Origin: Tenrec ecaudatus
Lineage: Eukaryota; Chordata; Mammalia; Afrosoricida; Tenrecidae
Length of the DNA stretch: 64,000 nt
Assembly (NCBI RefSeq): GCF_050624435.1
Contig: NC_134538.1
Location: 129,996,937 to 130,060,936 of the forward strand
Reading direction: 5' to 3'
Part shown: positions 42,606 through 54,778 of the stretch, one piece after another
Numbering within the stretch: the first letter of the stretch is position 1
How the letters are laid out: every line of letters starts with the position of its first letter
The notes under the pieces: generated by a model
Told to the model about the DNA's origin: nothing
What the model saw: only the letters and a program-made list of their open reading frames with translations
The model's database searches: none
Position numbers and translations under genes: made by a program

Positions 42606-43382
42606 CCAAAGGGTTTGGGGCAGAGGACAGCCAATGATGTCAACGAGCATCCAGGGCTATGCTAGTAATTCATATTTACACCACATTGTTCATACTAGTT
42701 TGTCCTAAAACTAGTTCCATTTATGGTCAGAAGATGCTCCAAGTGAAATTAGTACAAATATCCTTCTTTTACAGTAAATGGATACTCCCAATAGACTATA
42801 AATTATTTTCTTCAGCCTTTCAATACACTATAAAGAGTTGCCGGAAAGTGATGCATTAATTTACTTCAGCTGACAAGAGATCATCCCAGGAGGGGGAGAC
42901 AGGTAGAGTCATATGTCTCCAAGTCACACAAGGGGTACCTAGATCATTAAAGATAGTCCCATTTCTCTCTGGAAGAAGATATAAATAGTTGTGACATCAA
43001 TCATAGTGATCATAAGAATGGTACAGATCAGTCTGCTCACTCTCACATGAGTCCCCTAAAACACAGATATGATAACATCAATGTGTTGTTTTGGATTTGT
43101 TGTTGTTGTTGTTGTTGTTGTCATCTTACTCATGAAAGCTAAAATCTCTTTATACGATGTATATTTTCTGGTAACCTGGCATCAACACTGCCTTCCAGGC
43201 TAAACATATGTCCCATCATGTTTATTGGATCCCTTCCAGACCAGGCCACACACCATCCTTTATGGACCTCACTCTGGCTCATGCTCTTTACTGTTCCAGT
43301 GTGAATGTTTCTACCTGAAATTTCTAATGATTCCAATTTCAATTGATAGGGCATTGTTTATCTTTATAGAATCAAATTTCCA
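42606..43382. other. Mostly unrecognised; (GTT)n at 43098-43121
   Basis: Unique-looking, with an eight-unit GTT run at 43098-43121. The run could be a relic RTE tail, but no RTE body adjoins it. Confidence 0.5.
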
Positions 43383-43815
43383 ACCAAACCCAATGTCATC
43401 AAGTCCATTTCCACTCACAGCGACCTCGTAGGACAAAGTAGAATTGCCCATAAGGTTTCCAAGGCTGTAATCTATTTTGTTTTTTTTCTTTTGAACACTC
43501 TTTAATTATTTACATTATTTTGCTTTTTATTTATCCAAAATTAACATATTATACACTTCAATATATTATACAATCCTATCAAGAAGTGCTGTACAGTCAT
43601 CACAATCAATTTTCTAATCCCTCCCCACATACACAGATACTCCATCATTCCCATGATTGTCTTCATATTTTTATCAGTACAATACACCAAGACTGTGATC
43701 TTAATAGCAACGCACTGCTACATTTGTCTTCTGATGAGTGATTAGCAAATTCAAAACTGCCATCTTTGGTTAGCACCTGAGCATTTAACAACTAATACGC
43801 CTGAGCTGAGCTGCT
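43383..43815 (-). repeat. AfroSINE-type SINE split by an insertion
   Basis: 43383-43473 ('catcaagtccatttccactc', 'gcccataaggtttccaaggc') and 43706-43815 ('cactgctacatttgtcttct', 'tctttggttagcacctgagc', 'gagctgctcc') are consecutive SINE parts. A T-rich-ended segment at 43474-43705 separates them. Confidence 0.75.
43474..43705 (-). mobile_element. Retroelement fragment inside a SINE, family unknown
   Basis: The left end is a T-rich run ('ttttgttttttttctttt'), as expected for a reversed poly(A) tail. The body ('tgctgtacagtcatcacaat') is likely an L1 3' UTR type I cannot name. Confidence 0.5.
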
Positions 43816-44069
43816 CCTTATTAAACACGGGTTCTCCAAGAAAGCTGTATTATATAATCATTGGAAATTTAGAACACACACAAAAAACCTGTGGTGGGAC
43901 CCTCCCTAGAATTTCTGTTATAATTTCTCTAAAATCTCCCCAGGTGGCTCCCCCATAGATTGAGAACTATTGTCCCAGAACGATGGATTATTCTGTCATT
44001 TACATTTACACTTACATTTATGTACAACTGTCATTAAATCTCTCTTGCTCTTCAAGTCTGAGAAAAAAA

Positions 44070-44262
44070 ACCCCACTCCCTGCCATCCAGTCGATACTGA
44101 TTCATAGGAACCCTTTATGACAGGGTAGACCAGCCCAGCAAGTTTCCAGGAGGTTACCTCTTTACAGGAATAGAAAGTCCCATCCTTCTCCCAGAGAGCA
44201 GCTGGTGGTTTCAAACTGCTGACCTTGCACTTAGCAGCGCACCCCATTAATTTCTACATCAC
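44070..44262 (-). repeat. AfroSINE-type SINE
   Basis: 'ctgccatccagtcgatactg', 'gacagggtagaccagcccag', 'gcagctggtggtttcaaact' and 'gaccttgcacttagcagc'. Nearly complete, reversed. Confidence 0.85.
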
Positions 44263-44324
44263 AGTACTTTTTATTTCTTTCTTACTGACTTCTAATATAT
44301 TAACCCGCGTGCCTGATTAAATAA

Positions 44325-44408
44325 CTCTCAGAGACTGTAAACTCCTTGATACAAGGCCCATGTCATATTACCTACTATAGTTCCCAGCATATAATGGATA
44401 ATTTATCA
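44325..44408 (+). repeat. L2 3' end fragment
   Basis: 'gactgtaaactccttgatac', 'cccatgtcatattacctact' and 'atagttcccagcatataatg' follow L2 3' end wording. Confidence 0.55.
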
Positions 44409-44806
44409 ATTTATTTAAAAGTGAAATATAGAAACGGAAATATTCAGAATAAATTATTTTCAAACATAAAGATGTGCACGTGGAATCAAGTGATAATTCT
44501 GTCAGGGTTGTCAGCAGTTGTGAAGTGTTTATCATTACCTCTGAGACCTTACCGAAGAACATTAATGAAGAGAGGTTTTTGTGGTATATATGACAAATTA
44601 AACTCTGCCATAGGATCAGCGGTCACTGGTTCAACCTAAGGAGCCCCTCCGTGAGAGGAATGGTGAGGCTGTCTGACTTCCAGCCACAGCACTGCTCCAT
44701 GCTGAGAGGGCGGTTTGGGTTATGGTTACGGTTATGATTATGAGTAGAGATTGGCTCGATGGGAATAAATGTGGTTGCTTTCTTTTCTTCTTGATGCCAT
44801 CATTAG

Positions 44807-45060
44807 ACACCCTGGGTAGCGGAAACGATTAATACACTTTGCTACTAACACAGAAGTTGCAAGCACGAAGAGGTGCCTTCAAAGGTCTAGCAATCTGCTT
44901 CTGAAAAGCTAGCCATTGGAAAATATGCAGACTCCCGCTCTGGTGTGGTGCGCAAAGTCCACTCTGAGCTGGTCACTCTGGTGTGGTACACAAAGTCCAC
45001 TCTGTAGACTCCCGCTCTGGTGTGGTGCACAAAGCCCACTCTGAGATGGAATTGATTTGG
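44807..45060 (+). repeat. SINE with internal tandem repeat
   Basis: A SINE variant ('caccctgggtagcggaaacg', 'gaagaggtgccttcaaaggt', 'caatctgcttctgaaaagct') whose middle is expanded. Three units of 33-44 bp at 44931, 44975 and 45008 share 'ctctggtgtggt' and 'caaag(t/c)ccactctg'. The 3' end 'gagatggaattgatttgg' follows. Confidence 0.75.
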
Positions 45061-45244
45061 AAAACTAGTTAGGATGGAACTAGCTTAGAAAATAAGTCCT
45101 CAGATTTTACAGAATGGTCATGTGCAAAACCACTTCTCATCCTTCCAACCATAGGACCAATTCATATCGGTGAATATATATTAATCTAGACTTCATTATG
45201 GTTTTTAAAAATATAATAAAAGATTTTTTAAGAACTGTAGTTTT

Positions 45245-45425
45245 GAATGCTTACTCTGTGATAGCTCAGTATTTTGCCTCTGCCATACACTGTCTCATTT
45301 AATTGTGAGAGCAATCTTCAGGTTACAAATTAGGAATTTAAAGAGTTCCAACAGTTGTCCAGGATGCGAGGATGGGCACATGGCAGATGCAGTCTCCTTC
45401 CAAACCACAGCTTGCCTTCTTGGCC
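45245..45425 (+). repeat. MIR fragment
   Basis: 'gaatgcttactctgtgatag', 'acactgtctcatttaattgt' and 'gttacaaattaggaatttaa' follow the MIR order (ccagacactg...ctcatttaatcctcac...aggaaactga). Confidence 0.6.
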
Positions 45426-45554
45426 AAAGAATGCTGTTGAAAATTCATAATTCTTCATATAAATGATAAACTCCTCTCACACTACTATTCAATAATCCTT
45501 TTTTTCAAACTGACTCACTTTGATAACCAAAAAAAAGAAAAGAAAGTTAAAACA

Positions 45555-45660
45555 AAACAGAAGAACAACCTTACTGCCAATTCAAACCCACAGCGTCCCT
45601 ATGGGATGGAGTAGACCTGCCGAGACGGAATCGTTTCAAGAGTAAAACCCTCGCCTCCTT
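45555..45660 (-). repeat. SINE 3' fragment
   Basis: 'cttactgccaattcaaaccc', 'acagcgtccctatgggatgg' and 'agtagacctgccgagacgg': reversed SINE end. Confidence 0.65.
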
Positions 45661-46649
45661 TACCCAGCACTCGAATGGGTCACATCAATTATCTCTCGTG
45701 AAAATGACCTCGTAAAGCAAAGACTTGATACCCAGTAATTTGTAAACAATGATGTTAGAATCCAGTCTCCAAAATAGAGTCCCATTGCAATGGCAAAATG
45801 GAATTATGCCTGAACAGGAGTTAAAGCTGTGAGAATGGTGGACAGATAAGGCCTTCAATAACCTTCTCTCAAAAGAGAGACTCAGAGCAGGGCCTGCAGT
45901 TAAGGGTTAGCTGCGGTTAAGGGTCTTAATATTGGGCATTACATTTAGGTTTCGTGTGAGAACCCCGGTAGTCCTCAAGGTTTCCAGCTGAGAGAAACTC
46001 AGGGAACTTTTATTTAATATGCCTTTGAAATGAAAGCAGCCAGGTTCAAAGGAATGCTCTGTGCCACCAAGAACGCAAAGCTCTTTTGCGGAAAACCTTG
46101 TTACGTGAGATTCATGGACTCTTTGGTACCCACCAGCATATTGAGATAATTGATCGTGTGTGCTGCCCTTGGTGCCCGCTGACTGTCAATTAAGTCAGTT
46201 CTTAATGTCGCTGCATGGAAATCGCTACAAGCGAAGACAGATGACACTGCTGCTTTAGGGTGATAGGATTTGAAAAACATCATGACAGATGCTTCTGGCA
46301 ACTCACAGCAGAAAATTCCGATGTAAATTCCACTTTACATCAGCAGTGTAATATGTAACTTTGACAGCCTTGATTGCCTACGAGGGAGGTCCTTTTTAGA
46401 GATTAGGTTGCCTAAAATGCTTGCTTTTAAATTCAAATGCTCATAATGAGGAGTGGCGACAGTTACTTGATCACTTCATTAAAGTCTGCGGAAATTTGTT
46501 TGGGGTAGTATTTTTATTTTGTTGTGTTTTGGTTTTGCTTTTGGAAAGTAAACTGTGTGAAGGAAATGGAATGGGGTGGGGTAGAAATCATGTTCCGGGT
46601 ATTTAGGTTCAGAGATGCCTGAAGAGAGTGGCCACTTTATGATTTTATT
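45661..46649. other. No gene or repeat recognised
   Basis: Repeat-poor interval, with normal base composition around 46070-46330. No frame shows a recognisable protein family. Confidence 0.45.
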
Positions 46650-46990
46650 CAGCTGTTGCTTTTTTAATGGGTTGTATCAGCCACGACTCTTTCTGTTTCA
46701 AGTAACTGAAGCCCCAGTGAACATGTTAAAGCAGACAATGGGATATTTATTGACTCATCTAAGCCATCTGCTGAAAAGGCAGAAGTGGACCAGACCTCTG
46801 GGACTGGAGCCAAAGACGCAAATTCATGTATCAGAAGGCTCTCTCTCCCTTCTCTGTTCCTACCACTTCCACCCCACAGGCCATCTTCTGCAGGTGGGAA
46901 AACACGCAGCTCTCGTTTAACTAGGTGAATGACCTTGGAGCGCAGAAGAGAAGGGGTAGGGGAAATCTCTTTTCATATCTTTCATTTGCA
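46650..46990 (+). repeat. Ancient mammalian interspersed repeat, unnamed
   Basis: 'gactctttctgtttcaagta', 'actgaagccccagtgaacat' and 'gggatatttattgactcatc' recall a widespread old mammalian repeat (tttctgtttcaagtaacagaaacccc...gaatttattggctca). The 101-codon frame here is chance. Confidence 0.4.
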
Positions 46991-47049
46991 AAAGTCCCAG
47001 CATCAAGAATTTATAGCTTAGGTCAGGTCTAGAACCCCTGTCACATGGT

Positions 47050-47258
47050 CGCCAATATCATCTGTCACCAAGTTGCTTCTGAGGACTCATGGAGATACCA
47101 TGTGCGTCACAACAGGATTCTGCTCTATGGGGCGGTGATTTTCTGAAGGCAGGTCACCAGAACTTCATTCTGAAGAACCTCGTGGTGGGCTCAAGTCACC
47201 AAACTTCCATTTAGTAGCCCACGGCTTACCCATTTGCACTACTAGGAAGGCTATCACA
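47050..47258 (-). repeat. SINE, diverged
   Basis: 'gttgcttctgaggactcatg', 'gattctgctctatggggcgg', 'ccaaacttccatttagtagc' and 'gcttacccatttgcactact': reversed SINE order with the 'ttgc-cca' head variant. Confidence 0.6.
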
Positions 47259-48103
47259 TGGTCAGGGGCTAAAAGATGGTGACAGAAGCTCCTGGTCAGT
47301 TCGCCCCCCAAAGGCTAAAGGACTCATTTCTGTTATCAGCACAAAGAACAAAGCTATTGGACAGATAGACTATGATTAGAATTATTTAAAAAGATCAACA
47401 AAACAAAGTGCCATCTCACTCTATTATTGCTTATAAAAAAAGGAGAGATTCATTAGGGTATTAACAGCCAGGAGCTTCTTCCTTCTATGGTAGCCATGCG
47501 AAATGGGATTGAGTCCTCACCACATCTAGTCCTCTTATTTGCAGTCAAGGGCACTACTTTTAGGTGAGTGAAAAAGAAGATAGAATCTTCAGATTTCCCT
47601 CTTTGAAGATAACTTGTATCCAAGATTACTTTTGCTCTAATTAGAATTATTTTCCAACCAATAGAGGAACATTGCAATCTTCACAACATTATAATGGTTA
47701 CTTTTCCATCCATAGGGTGCCACATTAAAATTTTAAAGATATTCTTTGTACAGGTTGCAGCCAGGTTGCATGTGTTCAACTATTGCTCAGCCAAGTACAT
47801 GTTTTGGGATAATTATGCAGTTTCCCCTGTTTATTTATGAAGTGTCACATTAAAGTTTAAACCAAGATTCATCACAGAACACAGATATCCAATGCATAGC
47901 AAACAGCAGTTGCCTCTTCAGTCTGGTTGTTAAATTTAAAAATAATTTTTTCTTTAGCTTTCAAAACCAGCTGTTTAGTATTTAAAGACAAAGTTAACCA
48001 ATTTAAGTATTACAGAGTGTGTATTGAACATAGTCCACATTGGCTAAGAATTAAATAGAGGAGTGAATAGTTAAGGGAATGGGATGGGGCCCATGTTGGG
48101 CCT
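47259..48103. other. No gene or repeat recognised
   Basis: AT-rich unique-looking DNA. Confidence 0.45.
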
Positions 48104-48650
48104 TGTGTTAGTCCGGGTAGACTAGAGAAACAAATCCATAGAAACTAATGTGTATAAGAGAACGTTTTATATAAAGAGTAATTGTACATCAACAAAGCAT
48201 CCCAACCCAGTCTAGTCTAAGCCCGTAAATCCATTATCAGTCCATACATCCAATACCAATCTATAAAGTCCTCTTCAGACTCACGAAACACATACAATGA
48301 CACTGAAGGCAGGGCGGTCACAGGCCAGTGGGTAGAAAGTCTTTGGATCCAGTGGCATTGTAAGCATTTCAGCGCTGCCAGGGGTCTCCACGTGGCTTCT
48401 CCAGTTCCCAGGACATGGAGTCTATCAGTGTAGTGTCAAGTGTCTTGTCAGATCTTCTCAGTAGAATGTTGTCTCAGGGAGGGAGCAGAGAGAGAGAAGT
48501 GTCTCCCACCTCCTCCAAGGAGGAAAAATCCAGTAGTTCCCAGAATTCTCCAGAGAAGACCTCATTGAATTATATCTTGACTGACAATCCAGACTCTACC
48601 TCTTCATTTGTAATCCTCTCAAATTGACACCATATTATGTAATGACCGCA
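48104..48650 (+). mobile_element. Solo LTR-like element, family A copy 3
   Basis: 547 bp from TGTGTTAGTC to 'gtaatgaccgca', flanked by ggcct (48099-48103) and ggact (48651-48655), 4 of 5 bases alike. It contains the family blocks 'agtcctcttcagactcacga', 'ctttggatccagtggcattg' and 'cacgtggcttctcca'. Confidence 0.8.
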
Positions 48651-48699
48651 GGACTCCTTTGCCTTCTTAAAGCACAAGAAGAATCTAACTCTACACCAG

Positions 48700-49395
48700 A
48701 CCAAGGTTCATTTCTCTGACAGAGGTTAAATATGTCTCTGCTCACCAACCTTACTCTAGCCTCCTCTGACACCAACCATCCCTCTCTAGGAACTTGACTT
48801 CTCTCCTGGTTTCAATATTCCCTGGCAGGGGTCACAAAGAACTCACAGAGAATACTCACAATTATGCGGTTTTAAAGGAAGTTAACAGATTACAAATCAA
48901 GATAAATAATAATAGTAATAAACCAGTAAGGAACCAGTCTTTTTGTCCACAGCAACTCTTCTCAGAGTGGCGGGAGGCATATGTCTCTCTGGTCGTCAGC
49001 CCTTCAGGCCCTCAGCCCCTTGGCTTCTTCCCTGCTTCGGCAAGTGCTTCAAAGCTCCCTTCATGCTAATAAAGCCCCCAAGGGCACCTCCTTCTACAAA
49101 CCATCCTCCTGCTCAAAAGCACTGAGCTGTCATCATCTGAGAGCAACGAAGCCCACCACTCAGCCTCCAGGTCTAGGCACAGCTCCCCTCCTTGTCTCAT
49201 GTTCTCCACACATCTCCTCTGCCACTTCTCCAGCTCTGTTGGACACACTTCTGGTTCTTCTTTCTTTCTGGTTGTGGAATTCTCTGTTCCTGTCTCTGAG
49301 ATAGCTCACTGTATACACAACAGAACAGTAATCGTGTCCAATCCCAGAGGAAGAGGTGAATGCTATAGATAGAAGGGCCAAGTAATTTCACTTCA
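48700..49395. other. Unclassified, possibly LTR-like
   Basis: GC-moderate with an AATAAT-rich patch near 48900, then a pyrimidine-rich half with 'gcttcggcaagtgcttcaaa' and 'ctaataaagcccccaag' (an AATAAA signal at 49069). It reads like an LTR, but I see no second copy here and no clear ends. The frames of 91-107 codons overlap each other and look like chance. Confidence 0.35.
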
Positions 49396-50094
49396 CAGAA
49401 TTAGTTGATAAAAGGACCATATACGTTATTCATCATGAAGAATGGGGTCTACTTTCACTATATTATCTACATTCTAGCATTTCTACTACTGATTCTTCTA
49501 ATGTGAATTTTCTGGGTAGCTGACTTCTGCAGTAATTGTTACATCTACTGACAACAGCTTATGAGTTTATGTGAAAATAGAAAAAGAAAAAAATTCAAAA
49601 CAGAGATCATTAAGATGCCAACATACTCTATTTCATCCTTCACTAAATCTGCCAAATGACCTGTTTTTCTTGCTTAAAACACAACAAATATAAAACTTAA
49701 AAAAATTCCCCAAAGAGGAGGCATCTGGGTGGGAGTGGGGGGGATGGAGTACACCACCAGGAAGGGAAATAAATCCGGGTGCTCCTCTCCAGCTCGAAGG
49801 ATGCTTTGGGTGTGTAGTTCATCATGCAGGTGGTCAAGCCCAAGGTGCAAGAGAACACAAACTACTCCTCTGCAGCCCAGGATGATCTTATAATTGTGGA
49901 TCTGAATTGACAGCCACTCCCCACCACCCAAGCTCCAGAGACTGCAGGCAGTGTTCTTAGCAAGGATTGTAATGGTATGTCTAAGACCAATAGCAAGCTG
50001 GTTATGTCTTTTAGCAGAAAGGTAGGAGGGGGGAGTTTGAAGAGAGACAGAAGGCCAGTTATCAGGAGGTATCACTCCCTAGTAGAGGACATCA
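49396..50094. other. No gene or repeat recognised
   Basis: Contains a 133-codon minus frame at 49674-50075 with no motif I recognise. See rejected items. Confidence 0.4.
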
Positions 50095-50290
50095 GCCTTG
50101 GTAAGTGGACTGTTCAGGGAAAGAGAGGAAGACCATCAATGTGATGGTTTGACACAGTGGCTGCAACAATAGATTGAAAAATAACAATGCTTGTGAGGAT
50201 GGTACCGGACCCGGCAGTGTTTCACTCTCTTTGTCATACCATCTCTACATGGTGGAATCAATTTAACGGTATCGAACAACAATAATCCAA
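50095..50290 (+). repeat. RTE 3' end fragment
   Basis: 'gaaagagaggaagaccatca', 'gacacagtggctgcaacaat', 'gcttgtgaggatggtaccgg' and 'cggcagtgtttcactctctt', ending 'gtatcgaacaacaata', the RTE 3' tail. Confidence 0.85.
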
Positions 50291-50884
50291 GTCAATTAGA
50301 GGTACATTCTGAGAATATGGGTTTGGTTGGCCCCTCACTATCTCTCATCTCCTATTAGGAACCCCATCCATCCAGTAGCCCTGATCCAGAGGAGAAAAGT
50401 CACCCCAAGCATCCCTTGGATTCTCACGGCCACCTCTCATGTCTGCCTGCTACCTCATAGACGTCCATGTCCCAGGAAGTTGAGCTTAGCCCACTGTTTT
50501 TCACCCACATGTCTCCTCTTAATTCATCAACTCATTACTCTAACATGCCTTTCTTTCCTTCTACTCAGCCTCTTGGAGACTGCTTGGATTGTTTTTAATA
50601 TAAATCTGACCAAGGCTTAAAATAGTTCAGAACATTTTCTTCAGTCCCCAGTGTCCTCAGCTGTCAGAAGTCTTCATTTTGGCACACAAAGCTTCACGAC
50701 ACTCTCCGTGTTTACTCCCCTCACATTGAAATATCTTCACATCGCACACCCTTCCACAAACAAAGACAAAAATCTACGCTATTTCTTTCCCCCCGCACAC
50801 ATTTTCTTTTCTGGTCTCCTCTTACACAAGGCATTGGCTAACCAAGTCCCAACTAGATCCTCACCTGCTCATGGTTTACCAAGT
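50291..50884. other. No gene or repeat recognised
   Basis: Pyrimidine-rich unique-looking DNA; the 97-codon frame 50327-50620 has no motif. Confidence 0.45.
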
Positions 50885-51395
50885 CTGCTAGTTACATAAT
50901 CTGGTGTCACTTTGGGAGTTGAGAGGATTAAGAGCGAATGGGTGGAGTCTAGTCTGTCCATAAGGCCTAGTAGCCAATAAGGCCTCTGTGTGGGCACGGC
51001 CTTCTCCTGAGAATTCTGGGAATTCCTGGATTTCATCCTCAGTGGTGGAAGACAAATTGCTCTCTCGGCTCACCTCCAGTGAGACATACCCTCATGCAGC
51101 CCTGGGAACTGGGGAAACCACATCGAGACCCCTGCTGGCACGGAGATGCTTCTACTGACTGCACCCACTGGCTCGTGATCTTCCTGCATTCAGTGTCACT
51201 GCATGTGTTTTGTGAGTCTGAAGAGGACGTTATAGATTGGTATCAGACTTATGGGCTACTATCCGATTTATGGACTTGATCCAGACTAGGCTCAGATGTG
51301 TTCTCAGTATTCAACTGCTCTTATATATAAAGCTCTTTCTTATACAAACACGTGTGTCAATCAATTTGTTTCTCTAATCTACCCAGACTAACACA
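50885..51395 (-). mobile_element. Solo LTR-like element, family A copy 4
   Basis: About 511 bp in reverse: left end 'ctgctagttacataatctgg', right end 'ctacccagactaacaca'. Flanks caagt (50880-50884) and caagg (51396-51400) agree in 4 of 5 bases. Family blocks include 'gaggcctctgtgtgggcac'-type wording and 'gacttgatccagactagg'. Confidence 0.75.
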
Positions 51396-52663
51396 CAAGG
51401 TCAAGACTATGTTCATATCTCTGAGGTGGTTTTTTACACAAGCATTTAGAATGATTTTTATCTGAGGGTGGGGGTTGGGTGGGGAAGGACACTGAACACT
51501 AGTTTTACCCCTGAAACATTTTGTTAAAACCACGTGATGTACATGTGTATAGTTTTAAATTTTCTTCTAGGGAAATACACAGGTAATATGAATTAGAGTA
51601 ACATTACTTAACCCAGTATCTCCAAAAGAGTATCACTGAATTTCCCTTCAACATGCAATCAATAGCTTAAAACTTTTGATCGGTTGATTTATGTTACTTT
51701 GTGCATATATCTATTGTCTTCACAATGAATTTATTCTTGCAGCATATAATTTTTCATTAGCCAGTTTAGCCACATTTTTAGGTGCTTAGTAGTCACAAGC
51801 AACTACTGGATATCACACTCAACAGCAGAGTGCTAGATAATTCAATACGTATTTGTAACATGTGCTAAGTGCTCAGAAGGTCAAGGTCAGAGGATATAAA
51901 GAGGGAGAGAAGCTAAGTTAAATCAGTGACACAGAGAAGGCGTCAGACAAGTAACATTGAGACTGAAACCTGAATAAAGGCTCGCTGTTAAGGCCATCAG
52001 CTAAGCAGAGCGTTTCCTTGTGCAAAAAGCTTGGGACAGCAAAGAGCTCAGAGTTCATTGCCGGGAGAGGGTGCCCCAGGTGGGAATGGACCAGGTGAAG
52101 GAAGACCAAGGGAAGGCCCCAGGAATCATATAAGAGATTTGGATCATATGATAAGTGCTCTTAGAAAACAAAGGAGCGATTTAAACAAACTAGCCACCAC
52201 TTTGAACATATCACCCCCAACTCTCTCTCTTCCTTCCTCGCTTTTCTGATATCCAAAGGAGATAGTAATGAATTTAAAGGAAAACACATAAAGACTCGAC
52301 GTAAATGAGTTCTAGAACAGATACACTTCAACAGTTATCCCATCTCCAAAACTCAAGTAATAAAGAGGAGGGTGTTCCAATGGAAACACTTGATTTGGGT
52401 GCAGGTTTTTAATGTTTAGTCATAGGAGTCAACTATTCAGACTAAACAGATCTTCCTGGATTTTTATTTCTGTGTGTGCACATATGAGGCAAGCCTTAAT
52501 AAGAATCATAAAATGTGATTAACCAAATTCAAAAGAGCTAAATTTGATACAGTCTTCTTTCATGAGACTGTCTTTTTGAGATGATCATCTCCAGTAAAGC
52601 ACTCCAGTGGACGTAGCAAGTAAATGATGGCAGTGCCAGCTTTCCGCCCATGATGATAGCAAC
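51396..52663. other. No gene or repeat recognised
   Basis: Unique-looking. 51840-51880 has a weak L2-like 'gtgctaagtgctcag' phrase, not called. Confidence 0.4.
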
Positions 52664-52862
52664 TCACACTCACTGACCTCAAGTCCATAGTGATCCATGC
52701 TGACCCTCTGGGCCCCTCAGGGGAAGGGGCCCTGTGGCTTTTCTACTCCCTTGAGGGGAGTAGAAAGTCTCCTCTTTCAAGGAGCAGTTGGTGGTTTCAA
52801 ACTGCTGACCTTTGGGTAGCAGTCAAGTGTGTAATGACTACACCACCAGAGGTCACCAAGGA
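52664..52862 (-). repeat. AfroSINE-type SINE
   Basis: 'gcagttggtggtttcaaact', 'gctgacctttgggtagcagt' and 'aatgactacaccaccagagg': reversed SINE with a clear tRNA-like head. Confidence 0.85.
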
Positions 52863-54240
52863 TATCATGGGATTAATACTTAGAGGGTCACTTTAATCCT
52901 GAAGTTCAGACACTGGAGAAAGGAAAGCATTGAATCATTTGGTTTTTAGGTTTAAACAATGGATAAATTGAAAGAAAAACAATTTCAGATCATAACTTGC
53001 TAGATTGTAATGTCTAAGGAGCATTTTTCTGATGGTATATAATTGTTTATCACATGTGTTTAATTTTTCATTATTGTGCCAGTTTTTATTTTTATATTTA
53101 CTGTGACATTTCTAAGGAAAATATCAATCCCAGCTTCTATTTTAATTATGGGAATTATCCGATTTCTTTTTAAGCATTGACAGGGCCTGCAATATGCTAA
53201 ACCTTTGGATGAGCTCCTATCAGCTTTGACTATAATAAAAGGCTACAGTTTTCTCTTGCATGCTAATTAATTTTATTCATCTAGTCACCTTTTGTCCACA
53301 AACCTAAAAAAGAAAATAAATGTATTTGAACCCATGTAAAGGCAGAGTGATAGCTTCCAGGAAATACATTATTTCCTAGGTTCTGTTAATGGAATATTAG
53401 ATAAAGGGTTAGAACTATATCCATCTGAAAGTTTATTGCTTCTCTATCCTTAAAAATGTTTTGAATCTGAATTCTGACATGAAACTAGATTGGCTAAATT
53501 ATCCTCCATTCTTTTTTGTCAGTTTCCATTTTCATGTTTTAAGAATATCATTACCAAATAAAACCAAATGTAATACATAAGAACAAAGAGAAATGTCCAG
53601 ATTAGTCAGCAGTGTGTTCTGCATTGCTCTTGTTTATTACCAAACATATATTTTTTATTTTCTTCTTGGCAGCCCTCTGCCCCCATCACCTGTGTATATT
53701 CCTTTGGAAATACCAAGACAAAATGATATGTACTGTCCTCTCGCTAATACAACAGGATGAGATGATGGACAAATGTACATGGAAAGTGGATTCCCTTGCC
53801 AGGGTGTTTGAGCACGAAACACCTCTCCTTATACCTTCAAGGCTAACAGATGCCATGAGTTTTATCGGTCAATGAGTTGTTTCATTAAATAGAATATATT
53901 CCTTTTTCGTTTTAAAGAGGAGATTTGTGTGATTATCTTCTGTGAGAACTAAATATAGTGGAAGGCTTACCACACTATTTGACTCTTACTTTCAAACACT
54001 GGAATGGAATGTTTCTCCCTCACTCCCGGCCCGCCTTTGAAGGGAGAGTCCTTGGGGTCCTTTCTCAACTCATCACTAAGTCTGCTTCTCCCTGCACATC
54101 GGCCTCATACGGGCAGTTGAAATTGGGGTAGAGACAGAGAGGTTCCTGAGAACTTCATCCTTTCTTTGCTGGAAGCTATTAGTTAAAGGGCAGAGGTGCT
54201 TAGAACACCTTCAGGTGATGCTCATGCAACCACCCCCATT
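52863..54240. other. Repeat-free AT-rich interval
   Basis: About 1.4 kb without any repeat I recognise, including an AT-rich block with several TAATTA/ATTA-like motifs around 53050-53300. The 87-codon frame 53612-53875 has no motif. Confidence 0.4.
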
Positions 54241-54246
54241 CCCCAT

Positions 54247-54271
54247 CCCCCCCCCCCACACACACACACAG
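54247..54271. repeat. (C)n(CA)n simple repeat
   Basis: A run of eleven or so C followed by six or seven CA units. Confidence 0.9.
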
Positions 54272-54364
54272 TCAGAAGAGATTGCGTCGCTGTTGTTTCA
54301 TTTCTAAAGAAAGAACTCAGTCGTTTTTAAAAAACTATTGCAACTACTGATTTCCGGCTCCTAT

Positions 54365-54570
54365 AAAACCCCAAAATCCCATAGATATAGAATCCATTCT
54401 GACTCAAAGAAGCTCTGCAGAACAGAAAACAATTGCCCACAGGATTTGCAAGACCATAAATCTTTATGGATGCCAACTGTCTTACTCTTTCTCAAACAGC
54501 GCAGTGAATGGGTCCAAGTACCCAACATTTTGGGTAGAAGCTAACCTACTGCACCACCAGGGGCCCTTCC
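54365..54570 (-). repeat. SINE, first of three in tandem
   Basis: 'gaatccattctgactcaaag', 'aaacaattgcccacaggatt', 'ctgcaccaccaggggccctt'. Reversed and nearly complete. Confidence 0.8.
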
Positions 54571-54597
54571 AACCACTATAGATGCTACTAAATCCCA

Positions 54598-54778
54598 CAC
54601 TAAAGCTGTTGCCCTCAGGTAGATTCTAAGTTATGATGGCTCCATTTTCAACACCTATGACATTTTGGATGCAGATGGCCACCTCTGTCTTCTAAGGCAC
54701 CTCTGGGTAGGTTTACACCACCAACCTTTGGGTTAGCGGTTGAATGGCTAACCTTTTGCACCACCCCAGGGACTCCTG
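54598..54778 (-). repeat. SINE, second of three in tandem
   Basis: 'ctaaagctgttgccctcagg', 'gcacctctgggtaggtttac' and 'accttttgcaccaccccagg': the SINE variant with the 'ttttgcaccacc' head. Reversed. Confidence 0.75.

Noticed and set aside
49674-50075. 133-codon minus-strand open frame, possible pseudogene or gene
   Set aside because: No recognisable domain, no splice context, and the composition is uneven. The opposite strand is also fairly open, which points to composition. A protein search would be needed to revive it.
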